The translations under genes and the position numbers were made by a program. Below the pieces are notes generated by a model. It was not told where the DNA came from. It was given only the letters and a program-made list of their open reading frames with translations, and searched no databases. 64,000 bases of DNA, from the NCBI GenBank assembly GCA_951230915.1, contig OX579641.1:19942254-20006253 (forward strand), written 5' to 3'. The stretch is from Antitrichia curtipendula (taxonomy: Eukaryota > Streptophyta > Bryopsida > Hypnales > Leucodontaceae). Shown here piece after piece: positions 1 to 12,875 of this stretch (positions within the stretch are counted from its first letter, which is position 1; every line of letters starts with the position of its first letter).

Positions 1-1495
1 TTTTATATAGTTTTGAGTATATTTCTTGAAGCTCAAAAAAACCTGCCTTGGGCATTTAGGGGATAAAGTGAAACTATCTATAACCATCCATTTAAACAAT
101 TCCACATGCTATGATGGGAAGTCAATTTAGCATATTGGCAATTAAAAATCATGAATTTTCAAAGAAATCATTGTAAGATTTTAATTTTGTATGAATATAT
201 TATAAAATCTTCAATTCAACTTAATGATATATCAAAAAATGTATTCTAAATTCATATACGCATTTTAAGCAATTTGAATTGCTTGTAAATTGTAACTACA
301 TATTTTTGAAATTGGTTTATGGTTCAAGTTGGTTTTAGGCACTTCCAAGCTTAAGAAAATATTGGGGCTTTAATGTTGGACAAATATAGATAAGGACACA
401 ATTGAATTGAGGGTCCATAATGGGTACGCATACTTTACTTATCATTTCAATACTATACTCCAATTTATATTGCTCATGTAGAGTAGAGGAAATATTGAAA
501 CAAATTCTGATTTAAAGGGCAAAATTCAACAATGAGGAAGTTTGTTTGTGGATCAAAAGAAAAGAAGCTTTGCATCAAGAAAAGCTAGGGTATGATGATC
601 CATTATAGTTTTTGTCCATTGCACATGATTTTGAGTTATAAAATTTACAATTAATTTTTTACAATAGAATATTAAACTATAGAAACTTTACATGTATTTT
701 AGCCTTTTCAAATATGAACTATAAAATAGATGTAGACTCCATAACGGAGACCAAATGTGGACATCAATGAATTTGACATGGGAATCTATACCTCAAAAAA
801 GTATCTAAAAGTCAATTTCTACTTTAAAGCTAAGAGAGTAACTCGATGATAGTGGGTGCACCACTTTGTTACAAAGTTACTGCTAGTGAATAAAGACATA
901 ATGTAAAATTCACGTTATAGTAGGCCTTTATAATACTATAGATTTCTAATGATACCCTATTTGACAATGTTTGTTCAATTTTTTTTGAATACATGACCTT
1001 TGCCTTGAACATGTATGAAAGAAAATTGCAAATTACATTAAAGCCATATAGAGGAAAATTTTGCCTACATAGTGTGAGTCTTTGTAATATGAAAGATGTA
1101 AATAATGATGTTTCCTAAATACATGTGCAATCAAATCTTAAAAAAGCTTCACAAATATTTTTCAATTGATTATTCTATAAAATTATAAAATAATATAAAA
1201 TAATTCACCAAAAATGGAATTCCCAATTTTATACATTGAAATTACATGTTGATCATGATTTTATAAAGCAATAGATTTAATAGGATAGTTTTGATAGGAT
1301 ATTCTATAAATAGAGTTTAAAAAAAAAATTGAAGGGCTTCATAGTAGGATTGCAAGACTTCTTGGAGGGTACTGTATAGTAAGGTCTACTTCATTTACAA
1401 ACTGCCAATTTGAACCATTCCAATTTTTATTCTATAGTATAGAATTTTTTTGGAATTTTTAGTCCTGCATAATTGACACTCAATTCTAACACAAT
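1..1495. other. AT-rich intergenic DNA, no gene seen
   Basis: No open frame with protein-like composition was found. At 52-67 there is a copy of a motif seen elsewhere in the window (GCATTTAGGGGATAAA), and about 50 bp downstream of it resembles the sequence after the same motif at 12091. This suggests a decayed repeat edge; the rest is featureless. Confidence 0.6.
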
Positions 1496-2127
1496 TCCAA
1501 TCAAGCATACCAAATTTTAGTTTCAAAAAAACAAAATTCTATTTCTGGTGAATTTTTTAAGTCAATTTTTATGGTTTAACTAAATGTTATATTGAAAACA
1601 ATTGGTGATGAATTTTTAAAATTTAATTGGATAGATATGTAGGGAACATCCATATGCACATCTTTTCTCTAACAAGCATTTCCAAAAATGTTTTATAATT
1701 CCCTCTAGGAAGAATTCAATGTGATGTGTCATATGACCAAACTTTGTGAAATAGATATCTCTATTTTAATTAGATTTTGGTATTTGATCCTTACTTTGTA
1801 ACTAATTTGTACATTTGACCATAATGGTACAATTATTTTGCCAAAATCTAGTTAAAATCTAGAGATATCTATTTCACAAAGTTTGGTCATGTGACACCTC
1901 ACATTGAATTCTTCCTAGAGGAAATTATGAAACATTTTTGAAAATGCTTGTTGAAGGAAAGATGTGCATATGAATGTCCCCTACATATCTATTCAATCAA
2001 ATTGAAAAATTCATCATCAATTGTTTTCAATATAGTATTTAGTAAAATCATGAAAATTGACTTCAAAAATTCACTAAAAATGAAATTTTGCTTTTTTGAA
2101 ACTGAAATTTGGTATGCTTGATTGGAA
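1496..2127. repeat. Large near-palindromic foldback element (arms about 295 bp)
   Basis: The left arm (1496-1790) and right arm (about 1826-2127) are inverted copies of each other with scattered mismatches and small indels, separated by about 35 bp. The outer ends are TTCCAATCAAGCATACC and GGTATGCTTGATTGGAA. A transcript would fold into a roughly 290-bp hairpin. No coding capacity and no certain target-site duplication were seen. It fits a foldback or MITE-type element, or a young inverted-repeat locus able to feed siRNA production. The inverted repeat is seen directly; the class is inference. Confidence 0.85.
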
Positions 2128-3193
2128 GTTTGGAACTGTGCAAGGATGCAATGATAATTATGCTTACCAGAATCTACCAATTATGCTACACATTATTAAT
2201 ATTAAAAAAAACTGAATACCTCAAATTGCAATTCGTAAATGAAGAAGACAAACTGATACCTCAAATTACAATTCAATTTCAAGGGATTCAATCAGTGGAC
2301 CAATTGTGAATGGTAGACAAGATCACAAGTGTAACCAAGTAGTGATCTCAATTTTGATCAAAATTTGAAGTTCAGCTCCAGTACCCAAAGATCACTCCAC
2401 AGCTCTATACTGACCTTCCAAAAATCAAAATAACCTATGTGAAAATGCTTTAAATGACACAAATAGTCTCCTCTATTTTAAGCATGCACCGACAATCTTT
2501 GAACATTAGTTCAGGGTTCACTCGGGTGAGTCGGGTCATTCAGAAAGTGGGTCGTTCAGAAAAAAGTTGTTCATCACAAGCTGATGTACAAGTCTATCAC
2601 TTCTCTTTCTATTTAAAGAGAAAAATCATTACCTGGACGTTGTGGAAAACTACGCAGATTTCCACAAACTACAAAAACTATGCAAACAAACCGCGATCTC
2701 TCTTGTATGTGCACAACGGATGCTTCTATCATATACTGCTCCAGGTTGGAAATCAACAAATCCTGGAATGGCATGCCAATGCGCTGTTACACCAGTAATC
2801 TCCAGAATGGAGCTACCACAAAGAGTTTTATCTCAATGTACAGTACATAGCTCAAATTTTATAAAGCTGTTACTGGCATGCCACTACGCGAAGGCTAGCT
2901 CCAGATGGCTAACACTCCTAATCGACTTGAAGGCTTGTCTCGGAAGCAAAAGATTGCAATGCCGATGCAGACTCCATTATAGATATACATCATCATACAA
3001 CTTAGGCCCATTGAAAATGGAAACAACACTTACCGGAGCTTGGCCGTCAATCCTCCTACAGCCCAAGTCTGTAACTCCGTCCAGCACGCAACGCAGATTG
3101 GACAATACCAGCAGAGTTTTATCAGGCCTGATTTGACGGCCACCTCTAGCATCCAAGTCCAGCTCAAAATTAGCAATGAGATTCTTCGAAGAA
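2128..3193 (-). other. Region downstream of the Munc13-like gene, presumed 3' UTR then spacer
   Basis: From about 2500 base composition rises to the level of the neighbouring exons, so part of 2500-3193 is probably the 3' untranslated region of the minus-strand gene ending at 3194. Plus-strand open frames here (2454-3136) have no recognisable domain and are not called. The polyadenylation site was not located. Confidence 0.4.
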
Positions 3194-6100
3194 TCACGCT
3201 GAAGCTTTCTTTAGGTGGTAGGTTTTCTTCAGAAATTTGGATGCCGTGTCATCACCCCGGTAGCAAAGAACCCTCAAAACAGTATTGGGATCTGTTGCAC
3301 TCCACTTCCCTGTGGTGGGCGGCATTGGGGCCTTGGACGACGACTTGCTGCCTTGACCTATGGATGCCAAGTAAATCTGAATCAATTCACTGCTAGAAAG
3401 CTCGAACAACGTAAGAACCTGTGAAGCTGGTGCCATAGCTTGTTCCACTTCAGACAACGGCAAGCCCTCTCCATCGGCCAGAAAGAGCTCCTTCAACGCA
3501 TACATGTCATCTTTCAGCAAGTCAGCATCGTCCTCTTTGAAAGCCCGCGATGGTCCACCCGCCACAAGAACTCGAAGAAGACAATCAAAACAGGCCCTCA
3601 TAAGCGCACCTGCGATCCGGTTCCTCAACGATTCTGCACTGGTTTGAGCTATTTCTCCTAATTTGGCATCCAACGCTTCCAGAACACTATTCACTCTTGC
3701 AATTGAAGCGTCCCCAGCATACAGCCCTTCTCCGAACACATCTCGAAGCTCTGAAAATACAACCCTGTAGGCAGCAGAGTCGATGAGTTGTCTCGTGCCC
3801 TCCATGATTGCAGCTCGTGTGTTTTGAAAGGAATTACTAGCTGGCTCTGCTACTGGTAGAGGTTCAGGTTTTGCCTTTGAAAACATCCGACCAATCTTAG
3901 AAGGTGGCGTAATAGGTTCGTCCTTCCTCCAGGCAAACCGAATTCTCTTATCTAAAAACTGAAGTTGCGAATTGATATGATCAAGTGTGTTGATACGCAC
4001 GCATAGATAAGGCAAACTGTATGTGACATCTCCAGAAGAAGACGCAATCCTGTTCTGCTGATTTCGCTGCGACTCTATCTTCCCTTTACCCTTAGAAGAA
4101 CCCCGCCATGACTTACTGACCTTGCACCGAGTGAGAGGAGGCATAGGAGGGATAAACAGGTCTTTGGTTCCTGCAATATTGTAGAATGCCTCGTGAGAAT
4201 TGTCCCCAATCAAAAAGAGCAGGAAGCATGAGAAACTAGTAGAACTCTGCTCCTAAAATTAATACAAGGCCACATCTAAAAACTACCGTAGTCACACCGT
4301 CATCATCTACCATGTAAGATACAATAAAGCATGCAATTTCTCCCATTCCGCAAAGCAAGCGAGAACCCCAAACCCATCAATATTCGGAAACCATTTTTGT
4401 CAAAAAGGAACCCTGATATCTTGTATTTAGCCAATTAATTGTGGACCCCTGTTCATTCAGAGAATACCAAAAATAATACTCACCACAAGGTTGGACTGCT
4501 TGAGTAACATAGCGCTGTAACGCCCTGTCCAATCCGGCTACCAACTGCTGAAGTAACTCAGGATACTGCTCCGCAGGCATTGCAAAGTATGCATCGAGTG
4601 ATTCCTCCATGAAGCGCAGCACTTCAACTCCTGATGGTGCATAATTTTCTGAGTTGGAAGCTGGACACCATTTCTGGCCAACCACCACTTTCACTAATCA
4701 GAGATTCAATGCCACAAAAGTCTTGCAAACAACAGTGGTTCTACGTATGGTTCCTGTTCTTCATCGCTCAAGAAACCCTACTTTCTTCACAGAGCAAAAT
4801 TCTCGTGCTTGTAAGAACACCTAGGAGACAGGTATTCATGAGCGTTTTTCTATTCATAATACCGAAGAATTTGTGTCTTCTGACAGTCCATGGGCTACTA
4901 AAAGCAAAACTATGAGCACACCTCCTTATAAACGGACAAAAACAAGCATATTGCATCACGTGAATAAGAACCGCACATACTACTCCTGAGACTAAAATCA
5001 AGATCAGACTTTTAAAATGAATACTACAGAGTTCGTATAAGTGCAGACCAGACTATGATCTCTCCATCAAAAGTCTTTCCTCTGACCAATTCAGGCAAAA
5101 CGAATAACACAATGAACTGAGTTTTTGTATGCAGCTGAACTTCATAACGCCACGTTCAGTTCACTAAAGGCCTGGAGAGCAATACTCAGCACATGCAAAT
5201 ACTACCTCTTGTTGAATGTTGCGATCGACCCACTCTGTCATTTTGTCCAAATTATCCTCCACCCACTTTCTTGTTAACTCTCCCATGACCTGATCAGCTT
5301 CAAAAGGTGGCATTTCTCGAATGAGGCTCTTTCCTCCGTCGTCACACTCGGCTCCATCTTCAACAGCAATCTCAACAAGCCGCTTCTCAAGATCGTCTGA
5401 GGCTTTTAATATTGCAACTGTGTCAAGAGTCATTGTAGACAAATTTGACAAATATTGCTTAAACTCTCGACTATAACACACATGAAGAGTGGCTGCGGCG
5501 ACTCCACCCGCAAAAGGATGCCATCTCTTCAACACAGGGCTATAATTATCTACTTCACTCATGGCAAAAGCCATTGCGTCCTGCGCTAAAATCGCTAGCG
5601 CTGGTGGAGGCGCAGTAGCAGCTTTAAATGATTTCCGTCTGGAATCCACGGTCTCCATCAGCTGCAAAACGCAAGAATTTCACAACAAGTTCAGAGAGAT
5701 CTAGTTAGATATAAAAGGAGAATATTCTGAATGAAAAAGAGTTTGACCTGTATCATCATGTTCAGATCAGCGTTTGTAGATACTGGCTACCGTTCATAAT
5801 CATGACTACAGAGGCCACGAAGCAATCACTTCCCATTAAAAACTTCTCACATTATCGCCCAATATGGGGTTAGTTGAAAAGACGCACTTCTGAAAGTATT
5901 ATACAACTTCCTGCCTTGAGCTGCTCAAGGATACCCTTATTTCCAAACCATACCCCACCTCAAATATAGATTCAAAAATCGCAATATCCAGCTCACTACT
6001 TCATTAAATAACCTATGTAAAGCAATTCAGGGAGTCATCGGCACCTGAGCAAAGGCTGCTCTCACGGAAGACCGAACATAGACATCGACGCGACTTAGCG

Positions 6101-8026
6101 GAATATTTAATTCTTCTTTTCCGCGGCCTCGATTCTCACGTGATATGTGTTCTCCCAAGATTTGTGCCGACCGAACTGCTACTCCCAATAGCCCTGCCAT
6201 AATGTCACTGGCTCCTCCAGGAAACGAATCATGATATGCTAGGAGCCTTCTTTCTACCCAAAACTGCATGGTGCTGAGTGTCGACTTTAATAGCGGCAAC
6301 TGATCGGCTTTGATATTCCCTTTCAAATCATTAGAAACCTCGTCCAATTGACTTTCAGAAAGCTGGAGAAGCTTCGCGGCAGTCTGACCCGTGGTTACAA
6401 ACTGCCGGAAGAAAACCCATGCTAAGAGCAAGTCATGCATTGTCTGGTCAATTCCCAGCACACCCCACGTCTTTTGTATCAACTCAAGTGCTTCGTCCAT
6501 CTCTGCTATCACTTCGGCCTTCGGTGGCGTATGAAAAATTGCACAAAGTAGAGCAACGTAGATATGCGCATTCAAAGGAAAACCATCAGCCCAATGCAGG
6601 AAATCTCCATATTCGCTATTGTGGGCTCGAGTTGCCCTACCCATGGCTGCGCTACGAAGAATTTGCATGATCTCACTGTTTTTCCCTTTGTCTACTGTCT
6701 TGTGTCCATCAGCGATATCCCGTAAAGATTGCTTCAGTCGATGAGCATCCATTCCTCCATCTCCTGGTACTAAAGGATGAGCAAGCAGACCGGCCTCTAA
6801 CACTCTCAACTGGCGCTTTAGCCAAGATTGATAATCTCCCTCATCTCCAAAGGTTGATGGACCAATATTTTGTAGGAGCTCCAGAGGGACTATCATCGAT
6901 CCATTTCGTTTACTAGCCTGCAAGAAAAAACGAATGGTAAAACTTTCACGAGTGCAGAAAACAATACACATAAAGAAGCCTGCCAGCAAATATGACTAAT
7001 TACGATCATTTGGATTTTTATTATGTAGCAGCAATGCGAATTCTAATCAATATGACTAGGTGCAGCAGCCCAAACTGACAAGGGAAAATAACCAACATAC
7101 AGTAATTTTTCAATTTCATCTCTACTGGGCTTAATGAGGGATCATTGATCCATGCGTCTTTAATGCATGGATTGATTCTTAATCCAGGCATTTAAGAAGC
7201 TCAAAGAGAAAATTGAACTGTATTTAACATCTTATAAAGATGAATGCACCTGTCCTGCAGTTGCACGGGACAGAGCTCGCCGAGTCCTCGTTTCACTGAT
7301 TTCAGATACACGCATCTGTATCCTCAAGACATCTGAAATGGTGATGTTTTTCTTTGACTTGAAGGAAGATGACCGTTGAATCTCAATGGAGCCACCAGAA
7401 GATTGCAGGCCAAAAGCCCTCTTCATTTGGCTGGCAGCGGAAGATGTGAGCGACTTATTGGATTGCAGATTAGTATCCTGTTTCATACTCATACTCCTGA
7501 AGCTGGGGGGGTTATTACCACACACTGCCACCAGGATCTCATAAGCTGTTTCTCGGATATCATCTTCTGCATGATCATAAACTCAACATTAGAAGATTGT
7601 AAGAACTAGACGCACTTTTCGTGACTAAATACTTCGGCTATTCCTCTTCTTCAAAGAAAATTTGGCCAATTAAGCACAACTATCACAAAATTCAAACTAA
7701 GTTACGTAAATTAAGTACCATATCAAGCCAGAATGGAGGAGCAAGACTCAGTCCATAAAAATGCAAGTTAGGCAAAGGCAATCATCAGAAAACTTCCAAA
7801 TCAGCTACAAAACACCGTGAAGACAGCGGCCTGGCTTGACGCCATGAACTACATAATACTACGCCCAAACACTTCAGACCAAATTGGGACGTTCTACAAT
7901 GGAAGAAGCATCTTAATTCTCACCTGATAACTCAACTCGAAGAGGTGGAATTGGCGATCCCAGGCGATCACTCTCAGAGCCTGCTTCTCCTTGCTTTCCA
8001 TTCTGGGCTAACACAGAAGGAGCCAT
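3194..8026 (-). CDS. Munc13-like protein, DUF810/MUN domain (PATROL1 family)
   Basis: Six exons on the minus strand: 8026-7924, 7566-7250, 6917-6045, 5661-5206, 4673-4484, 4170-3194. All introns are GT-AG and the joined CDS is 2916 nt (971 aa plus stop), close to the plant family length of about 950-1035 aa. Near the N-terminus is the family block RETAYEILVAVCG (around residues 39-51). Then follow the long helical region, HWADGFPLN, WHPFAGGVAAATLH, REMPPFEADQVMGEL, RNIQQE and the C-terminal KWSATDPNTVLRVLCYR with FLKKTY. These match the plant proteins typified by Arabidopsis At2g20010 and At2g25800 more than PATROL1 itself. Family members resemble Munc13, and PATROL1 traffics a plasma-membrane proton ATPase. 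A role in membrane tethering or exocytosis is inferred from that. The start at 8026 is the first ATG giving an open frame into exon 2. No frameshift was seen. Confidence 0.93.
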
Positions 8027-8474
8027 CTTTCACTCACACCGCAGTGAAAGTCAGTCCCTAGCACTGAAAAATCTTCCAAATTTCCCTGAAGCCAACGTCA
8101 ATCTCCGAGCCAGGAACCGCAATAATAAATTCTTCAGGGTCTCTTCACTAAAAATGTGCTACGCAGTTGCCAGAATATCCACAAAAATCAATATCTGCGA
8201 CGTTCTCGTCCACGTTTTCAAAATTCAAACCATGTTCTTCTCAAAGAGCTCCAGAGTTCCTTAAAAAACGGTTCTTCAACGAGTCCAAAATACAAATCAT
8301 GGCCGTCATTGCCTATTACCAAATCATCACAACAACTAAAACCACGAAAAATGGCTACAAAAACATTTTCACCGCCAACCTCCACCCCTAAAATCAACCA
8401 CTTCCAACCCCAAAGCTCACGACCGGGAATCCACAAATAACCTCTCAACTCGGCTTCTTCAATTCCCGTTCTTC
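8027..8474. promoter_or_regulatory. Upstream region of the Munc13-like gene (5' UTR/promoter presumed)
   Basis: The first few hundred bases upstream of the start codon are less AT-rich than the spacer beyond. They contain no convincing gene; short frames on both strands overlap and have no domain. No TATA box could be placed with confidence. Confidence 0.35.
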
Positions 8475-8935
8475 ATGACACCACGTTCCTATCCTCCATC
8501 ACCGCTGTGCCTGAAATTTCCTCCACTGACACCTCCAAAGGGAAACACCCTAAAATCTAGGAATCTAACCAAAAATTTCTCCAGAACATCTTCAATCGAA
8601 GGTTGTGAAACCAGAAGCATAACACCGCCTTCCAATCCACTATCGACGCCGCAGCTGAAGTTTCGTCCACACTTCCCAAGAAAGCACAGAAACTCTACAA
8701 ACTCTGACCAAATTTCCTCATAAACCTCTTAAATCAAATGGTTGCAAAAAGCAGAAGCATAACACCACCTTCCAATCCTCAATCAACGTTGTGTCTGAAA
8801 TTTCCTCCACTGACATGCACCTCCAAAGAAACCACCCTCGAATCTAGAATATCTAATCAAAATTTCTCGAAAGTGTCTTAAATCGGAGGTTGCGAACAGG
8901 AGCTGCAAGAATAGGAGCAGGTGGAGGTCGGCGAG
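8475..8935. repeat. Three degenerate tandem repeats of about 140 bp
   Basis: Units start near 8510, 8650 and 8789. Shared words are CTGAAATTTCCTCCACTGAC (units 1 and 3), AAGCATAACACC followed by CCTTCCAATCC (units 1 and 2), and CTCCAAAG followed by ACCCT (units 1 and 3). The array is 0.5-0.9 kb upstream of the Munc13-like start codon. Its divergence makes it old. Confidence 0.7.
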
Positions 8936-11520
8936 CTAGCGCCATGGGACGGAGCTGTGAGCTATGGCGATGGAGCTGCAACAGCTTGGCAAGTGAACTC
9001 CCCAGGACAAAGTCTGGCAGCTAGCCCTTGTTTGAGGGAGACTCCGCTGACTGCGCAGATGGATGATTCTTATGTGCTGAGGAACGAATGGTTTCCGTTT
9101 CCTGGATGAATGTCGTTGGAGTTTGAATTTCCCTCCTTTGTGAGTATGGGAGTGTTACGCTGTATTATACTCAGTAACTCCACTTACCCGTGTCTCTTGA
9201 TGATAATAGTTGGTGGGAATAATAACTCGTTTAATTATCATTGAAATGTACCACATCCTAGCAATGGCACTTAATTCTTTAAATGTATAATAAAAATTTA
9301 AACATCTAAATTGGGCAAATTGTGAATGTAGTTCTTTGAAAAAAGATATTTAATTTGGCACAAGGGAGTAGAAAGTGCTAGCCACATTCATGTACTCATT
9401 TGTCCTATTAGTGTGTAAGACACTATTTTAGCGAAGTTACACTACTTATAAGATATTTAAATTAGTATTATTTAGGATTTAGGATGACTGGTTTTTTAAA
9501 TGAATGTAATTTTATCCCCCTCACTTTTAAGACAAATCAATGTAGCTAGAATAGCAGTTTATAAAAGTAGAAGAATTTACTTTGTTCCACTATTGTTATT
9601 AGAAAAATTTTAAGAAGTTGTAGAATGTTTTGGTTTGTATCCTCTTTTGGCCCATATCAACTTCTTATAGACCATGGGTAGTATCTCTCTAAAATTGTGA
9701 AGATATAATATAAAATAATAATTAGAAGAATAATTTAATGGTGACCATCAATCAAAAGTTGTAAAATATAATCCATTGATCATACCTAAAATGGGTAATT
9801 CAATTATTGCACCGATCAATATTTTTCAATCAAATTTGAAACAAAAAATTAAAAATTTCTACTATTATTGATTGTAGAGTGACTAAGTATATGAGATTGT
9901 CACAAAATTTAATTTTCTTTAAGTTCAAAAATTTTCAAGATTTTAATTCCATAATACATTCAAATCATTTTTGAGGAATCATTGTTTGATATGAAAAATT
10001 AAATTTTGAGGGTCAAACATATTTGTCCTCTTTGAGATAAAGAATATTTGCAAAAGTTTAAAAAATCTATACTATACAAATGATGAAGAATTAACACAAG
10101 AATCTGTGACAATTAATGGATGAAATATTCAAGATTATGTGTGCTTGGGACATATTTGCATTCATCCATTGTTCAAAACTTGAGGGGAAAACTTCTAAAG
10201 AATGAGTTCAATAGCCATATACATCAATTTTAAGTTCAATTTTTTTTTATAATATTGAAGTTTCAATTATATATTTTTATCATGAATTGCTATGTACGTG
10301 AAAAATCTCTACTAGCTTTGTGAAAATTTGAAATGATTATAATCCTTATAAAGTAAAATGAGTTGGTAAATATAACAAAAACAATCTCAATAATTTGAAG
10401 TTTTTCATTAGGTTTATGCAAAAAAATTAGCAATGAAAAATACCATTAATTTTTTGTAAGTACTTGTTTTATTTTTTACACCTAAATTTTTTTTGTTGAT
10501 GACCATCGCATTGAAATACTACTATTAAGCTAAATTTAGCCTTTATATATAATTGATTGATATAATTTTAGCATTTTTCTTAATTATGTGGAAATTTTAT
10601 TTTTTTTATAGATGTTGATTTTTTCAGATTTTAATTTTGTACAAAAAAACCAAATTATTATGTTTTTTTGATGTATCATTTGTAAATGAAACTATATCAA
10701 TCATAACATATATTAAAATAATTTGAATTTTTTTACTAGAAAAGAAGGTTAGAATGATATGAAGGTTAGTCGGCTGCGGATTTTATTCTGTGGAGATTGC
10801 AATTGAAAAGATCCATTGATGTAAACAAGGAAAGTGTAGCCATGTAAGTTTTGAGTCTACTCCATTTTAAAATTGTAAGAACATATGAATAACCAAATAT
10901 CAATAAAGGATATTTTTTAAAAGTTACAATCAAATTTGACTAAGGCTCATCTAATTTTTAAATACAAGAGCCTCTAGGGATTAAACACATGCCCTTTTCT
11001 AAATTGCATTAGAAATTTTGTTCAACTTTGTGATTTGTTTTCACTATAAATTTTTTTTCCTAAATCAACGAAATCTTACAGATTCGAACTACTTAATTTG
11101 GACATAATAATAAGCATTTATTACTTTATTTGACTTTTATATAAATCAAAGAATCCAAACTCATATAATTTTGTTGATTCAATGGGAGTTTTCTTATAGG
11201 CTAGAAGTTTGAATGATAACAACTCAACAAACTCATAGTGCATACAATCTAGTTGGATCCTTTTCTAAATTATTTGAAATATTGGTCTCACCATTCATAC
11301 CTTTGAACTCAAATAAAGAAACAAAAAAATATTTGTTCCTCAACTATTTTTGAATTGTGTTTGGTCTTGAGATTTTTGACATTAATTTTTTTTTTTTCAA
11401 AATCAAAGCACTTTGATGATGATTTGACTTCTTAAAAAAGTTCTCAATCAACCAAGTCCCCAAACAATAGGATGAAAAGTTGTTTTATTCCATCTTTGTA
11501 AAGTGCTAAATCAATGTCAT
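8936..11520. other. Long AT-rich spacer, no gene seen
   Basis: After a short GC-richer tail (to about 9110) this is strongly AT-rich with homopolymer runs and no open frame above 60 codons with protein-like composition. No RNA gene or clear repeat boundary was identified. Confidence 0.6.
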
Positions 11521-11853
11521 TGGTAGGCAATTTTTTTTACTTCCCATGTATTTTAGGGACAAGGTGGACCCCTCCAAATCTGCCACTAATCCCAATCTAC
11601 CATCGATCATTACTCTGGGTACACCTCCTAAATCAATTTATATCAATGTGGAAGAACTAACAATTTTCAAACCTCCACCAAAAAAACTTTGTTCCTTCTT
11701 AACTTTTGCATGCTTTATCCCAATGCTAGTTCTTTGGTGCGTCGGAACCACCTCCTTTTCCCTTGCCAACAAAAAAATCAATGGAAACGTGACCAGTTGA
11801 CTAATGATAATTAGGCACAGTAGCAAAAAGGGTCTGGTTTGGAATGCCCACCA
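11521..11853 (+). repeat. Inverted-repeat element family R5, copy a
   Basis: The interior (GTGGAAGAA, TTTTGCATGC, GTTCTTTGGTG, CTTGCCAAC, then CAGTAGCAAAAAGGG) aligns with copies at 14996-15271 (opposite strand) and 35333-35620. The right edge ends in CCCACC. An 84-codon open frame inside it is not conserved between copies and is not called a gene. Family ends are defined best on copy b. Confidence 0.75.
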
Positions 11854-11860
11854 TAGTTAA

Positions 11861-12101
11861 CCCTTGAGCGCCCCAGCGCCCCAAAATGGGGCACTCAGTT
11901 TTTAAAATTGTTCACGTTTGACTCTTATCCTCTTCTTAATGGTGAAGTCAAAGGACTTGTACTTTTTCAGGTACCTTTAGGTGTGTGTCTACTATTACTC
12001 AAAAAAAATTCAAGCTATTTGACTCTATTTAGGTAATACTTTTATTAGACTAAGTACACAAGGGTATGGATTTGAGTGAATATGGCCTAGGCGCTTAGGG
12101 G
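11861..12101. mobile_element. Short inverted-repeat element next to TTAA (241 bp)
   Basis: The left end is CCCTTGAGCGCC preceded by TTAA. The right end, read on the opposite strand, is CCCCTAAGCGCC and is followed on the plus strand by CTAA, one substitution from TTAA. Ten of 12 terminal bases match. It has no coding capacity. This is the same terminal plan as the R1 and R2 elements of this window. Confidence 0.6.
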
Positions 12102-12455
12102 CTAAGGTAGAACTGACTAATACCACCATCCACCTAATTCCAACACCTATAGAATCTTCCAAATTGCATCAATGGTCCATCTATTACCACAATCTTTTCA
12201 ACCATTTGTCATAATGGCAATGCACTTGGGGAGTAGACACGTCAGCCCACACTTTAACAAGAGTATATCCATGCTTCATCAAGGGTCTATTCACAATTTA
12301 ACATTCCAGCTTTGAAAAATCACAAAAAATTCACCTCTTGTCGAAAAGTCTTCATTCTTTTTGCAATTGACTTCTCTCAAACTTTTTTAGCCTCTAAAAA
12401 ATATGGGAGCTAACAAATAGCATCTCCAAAGTACACAAACAACAAATCCGTGTGG

Positions 12456-12875
12456 TAAGGTAGTGTGCTCTAAAAGCGCCCATCTTCTTCAAACCGCCCC
12501 TATGTTTAGGTGGAGAATGGAGATGGGGTGATTCTTAAATGAACCAGTTTAGCAATTGAATGCATTGACAGAGGAAAAATTGTTTTTCTATTGCAAGAGC
12601 CAATCATTGTCTTTGATTTCTGCACATCTCTTTACAAGTGGCAAGTGGACAAATTTTGGAAGACCTATATTCAAAAATAGGGGCCTATGCCCTGAAATCT
12701 TTGAAAATTTATAAGTAATTCAAAAATGCTTAGAAAAATACAAAACCACTTGTTTTTGTTTCCACATCTATTTTTCTTCCTCTGAAAATTTATTTATAAA
12801 TAATTTTGTCCACACAAGCCTGTGAAAAAGGCATACCAGCCCTTAAATGATCACTTTAAGAGCATACTACCTTAA
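12456..12875 (+). mobile_element. MITE-like element family R3, copy a
   Basis: Terminal inverted repeats are TAAGGTAGTGTGCTCTAAAA at left and its near-complement ending TACTACCTTA at right. The interior shares long stretches with 48503-48919, for example TTGCAAGAGCCAATCAT, AGTTCAAAAATGCTTRGAAA and AAAGGCATACCA-like sequence. It has no open frame of note. Non-autonomous DNA transposon is the best reading; no clear target duplication was found. Confidence 0.8.

Noticed and set aside
11546..11800. 84-codon open frame
   Set aside because: Lies wholly inside transposon-like family R5 and is not conserved in the other two copies.
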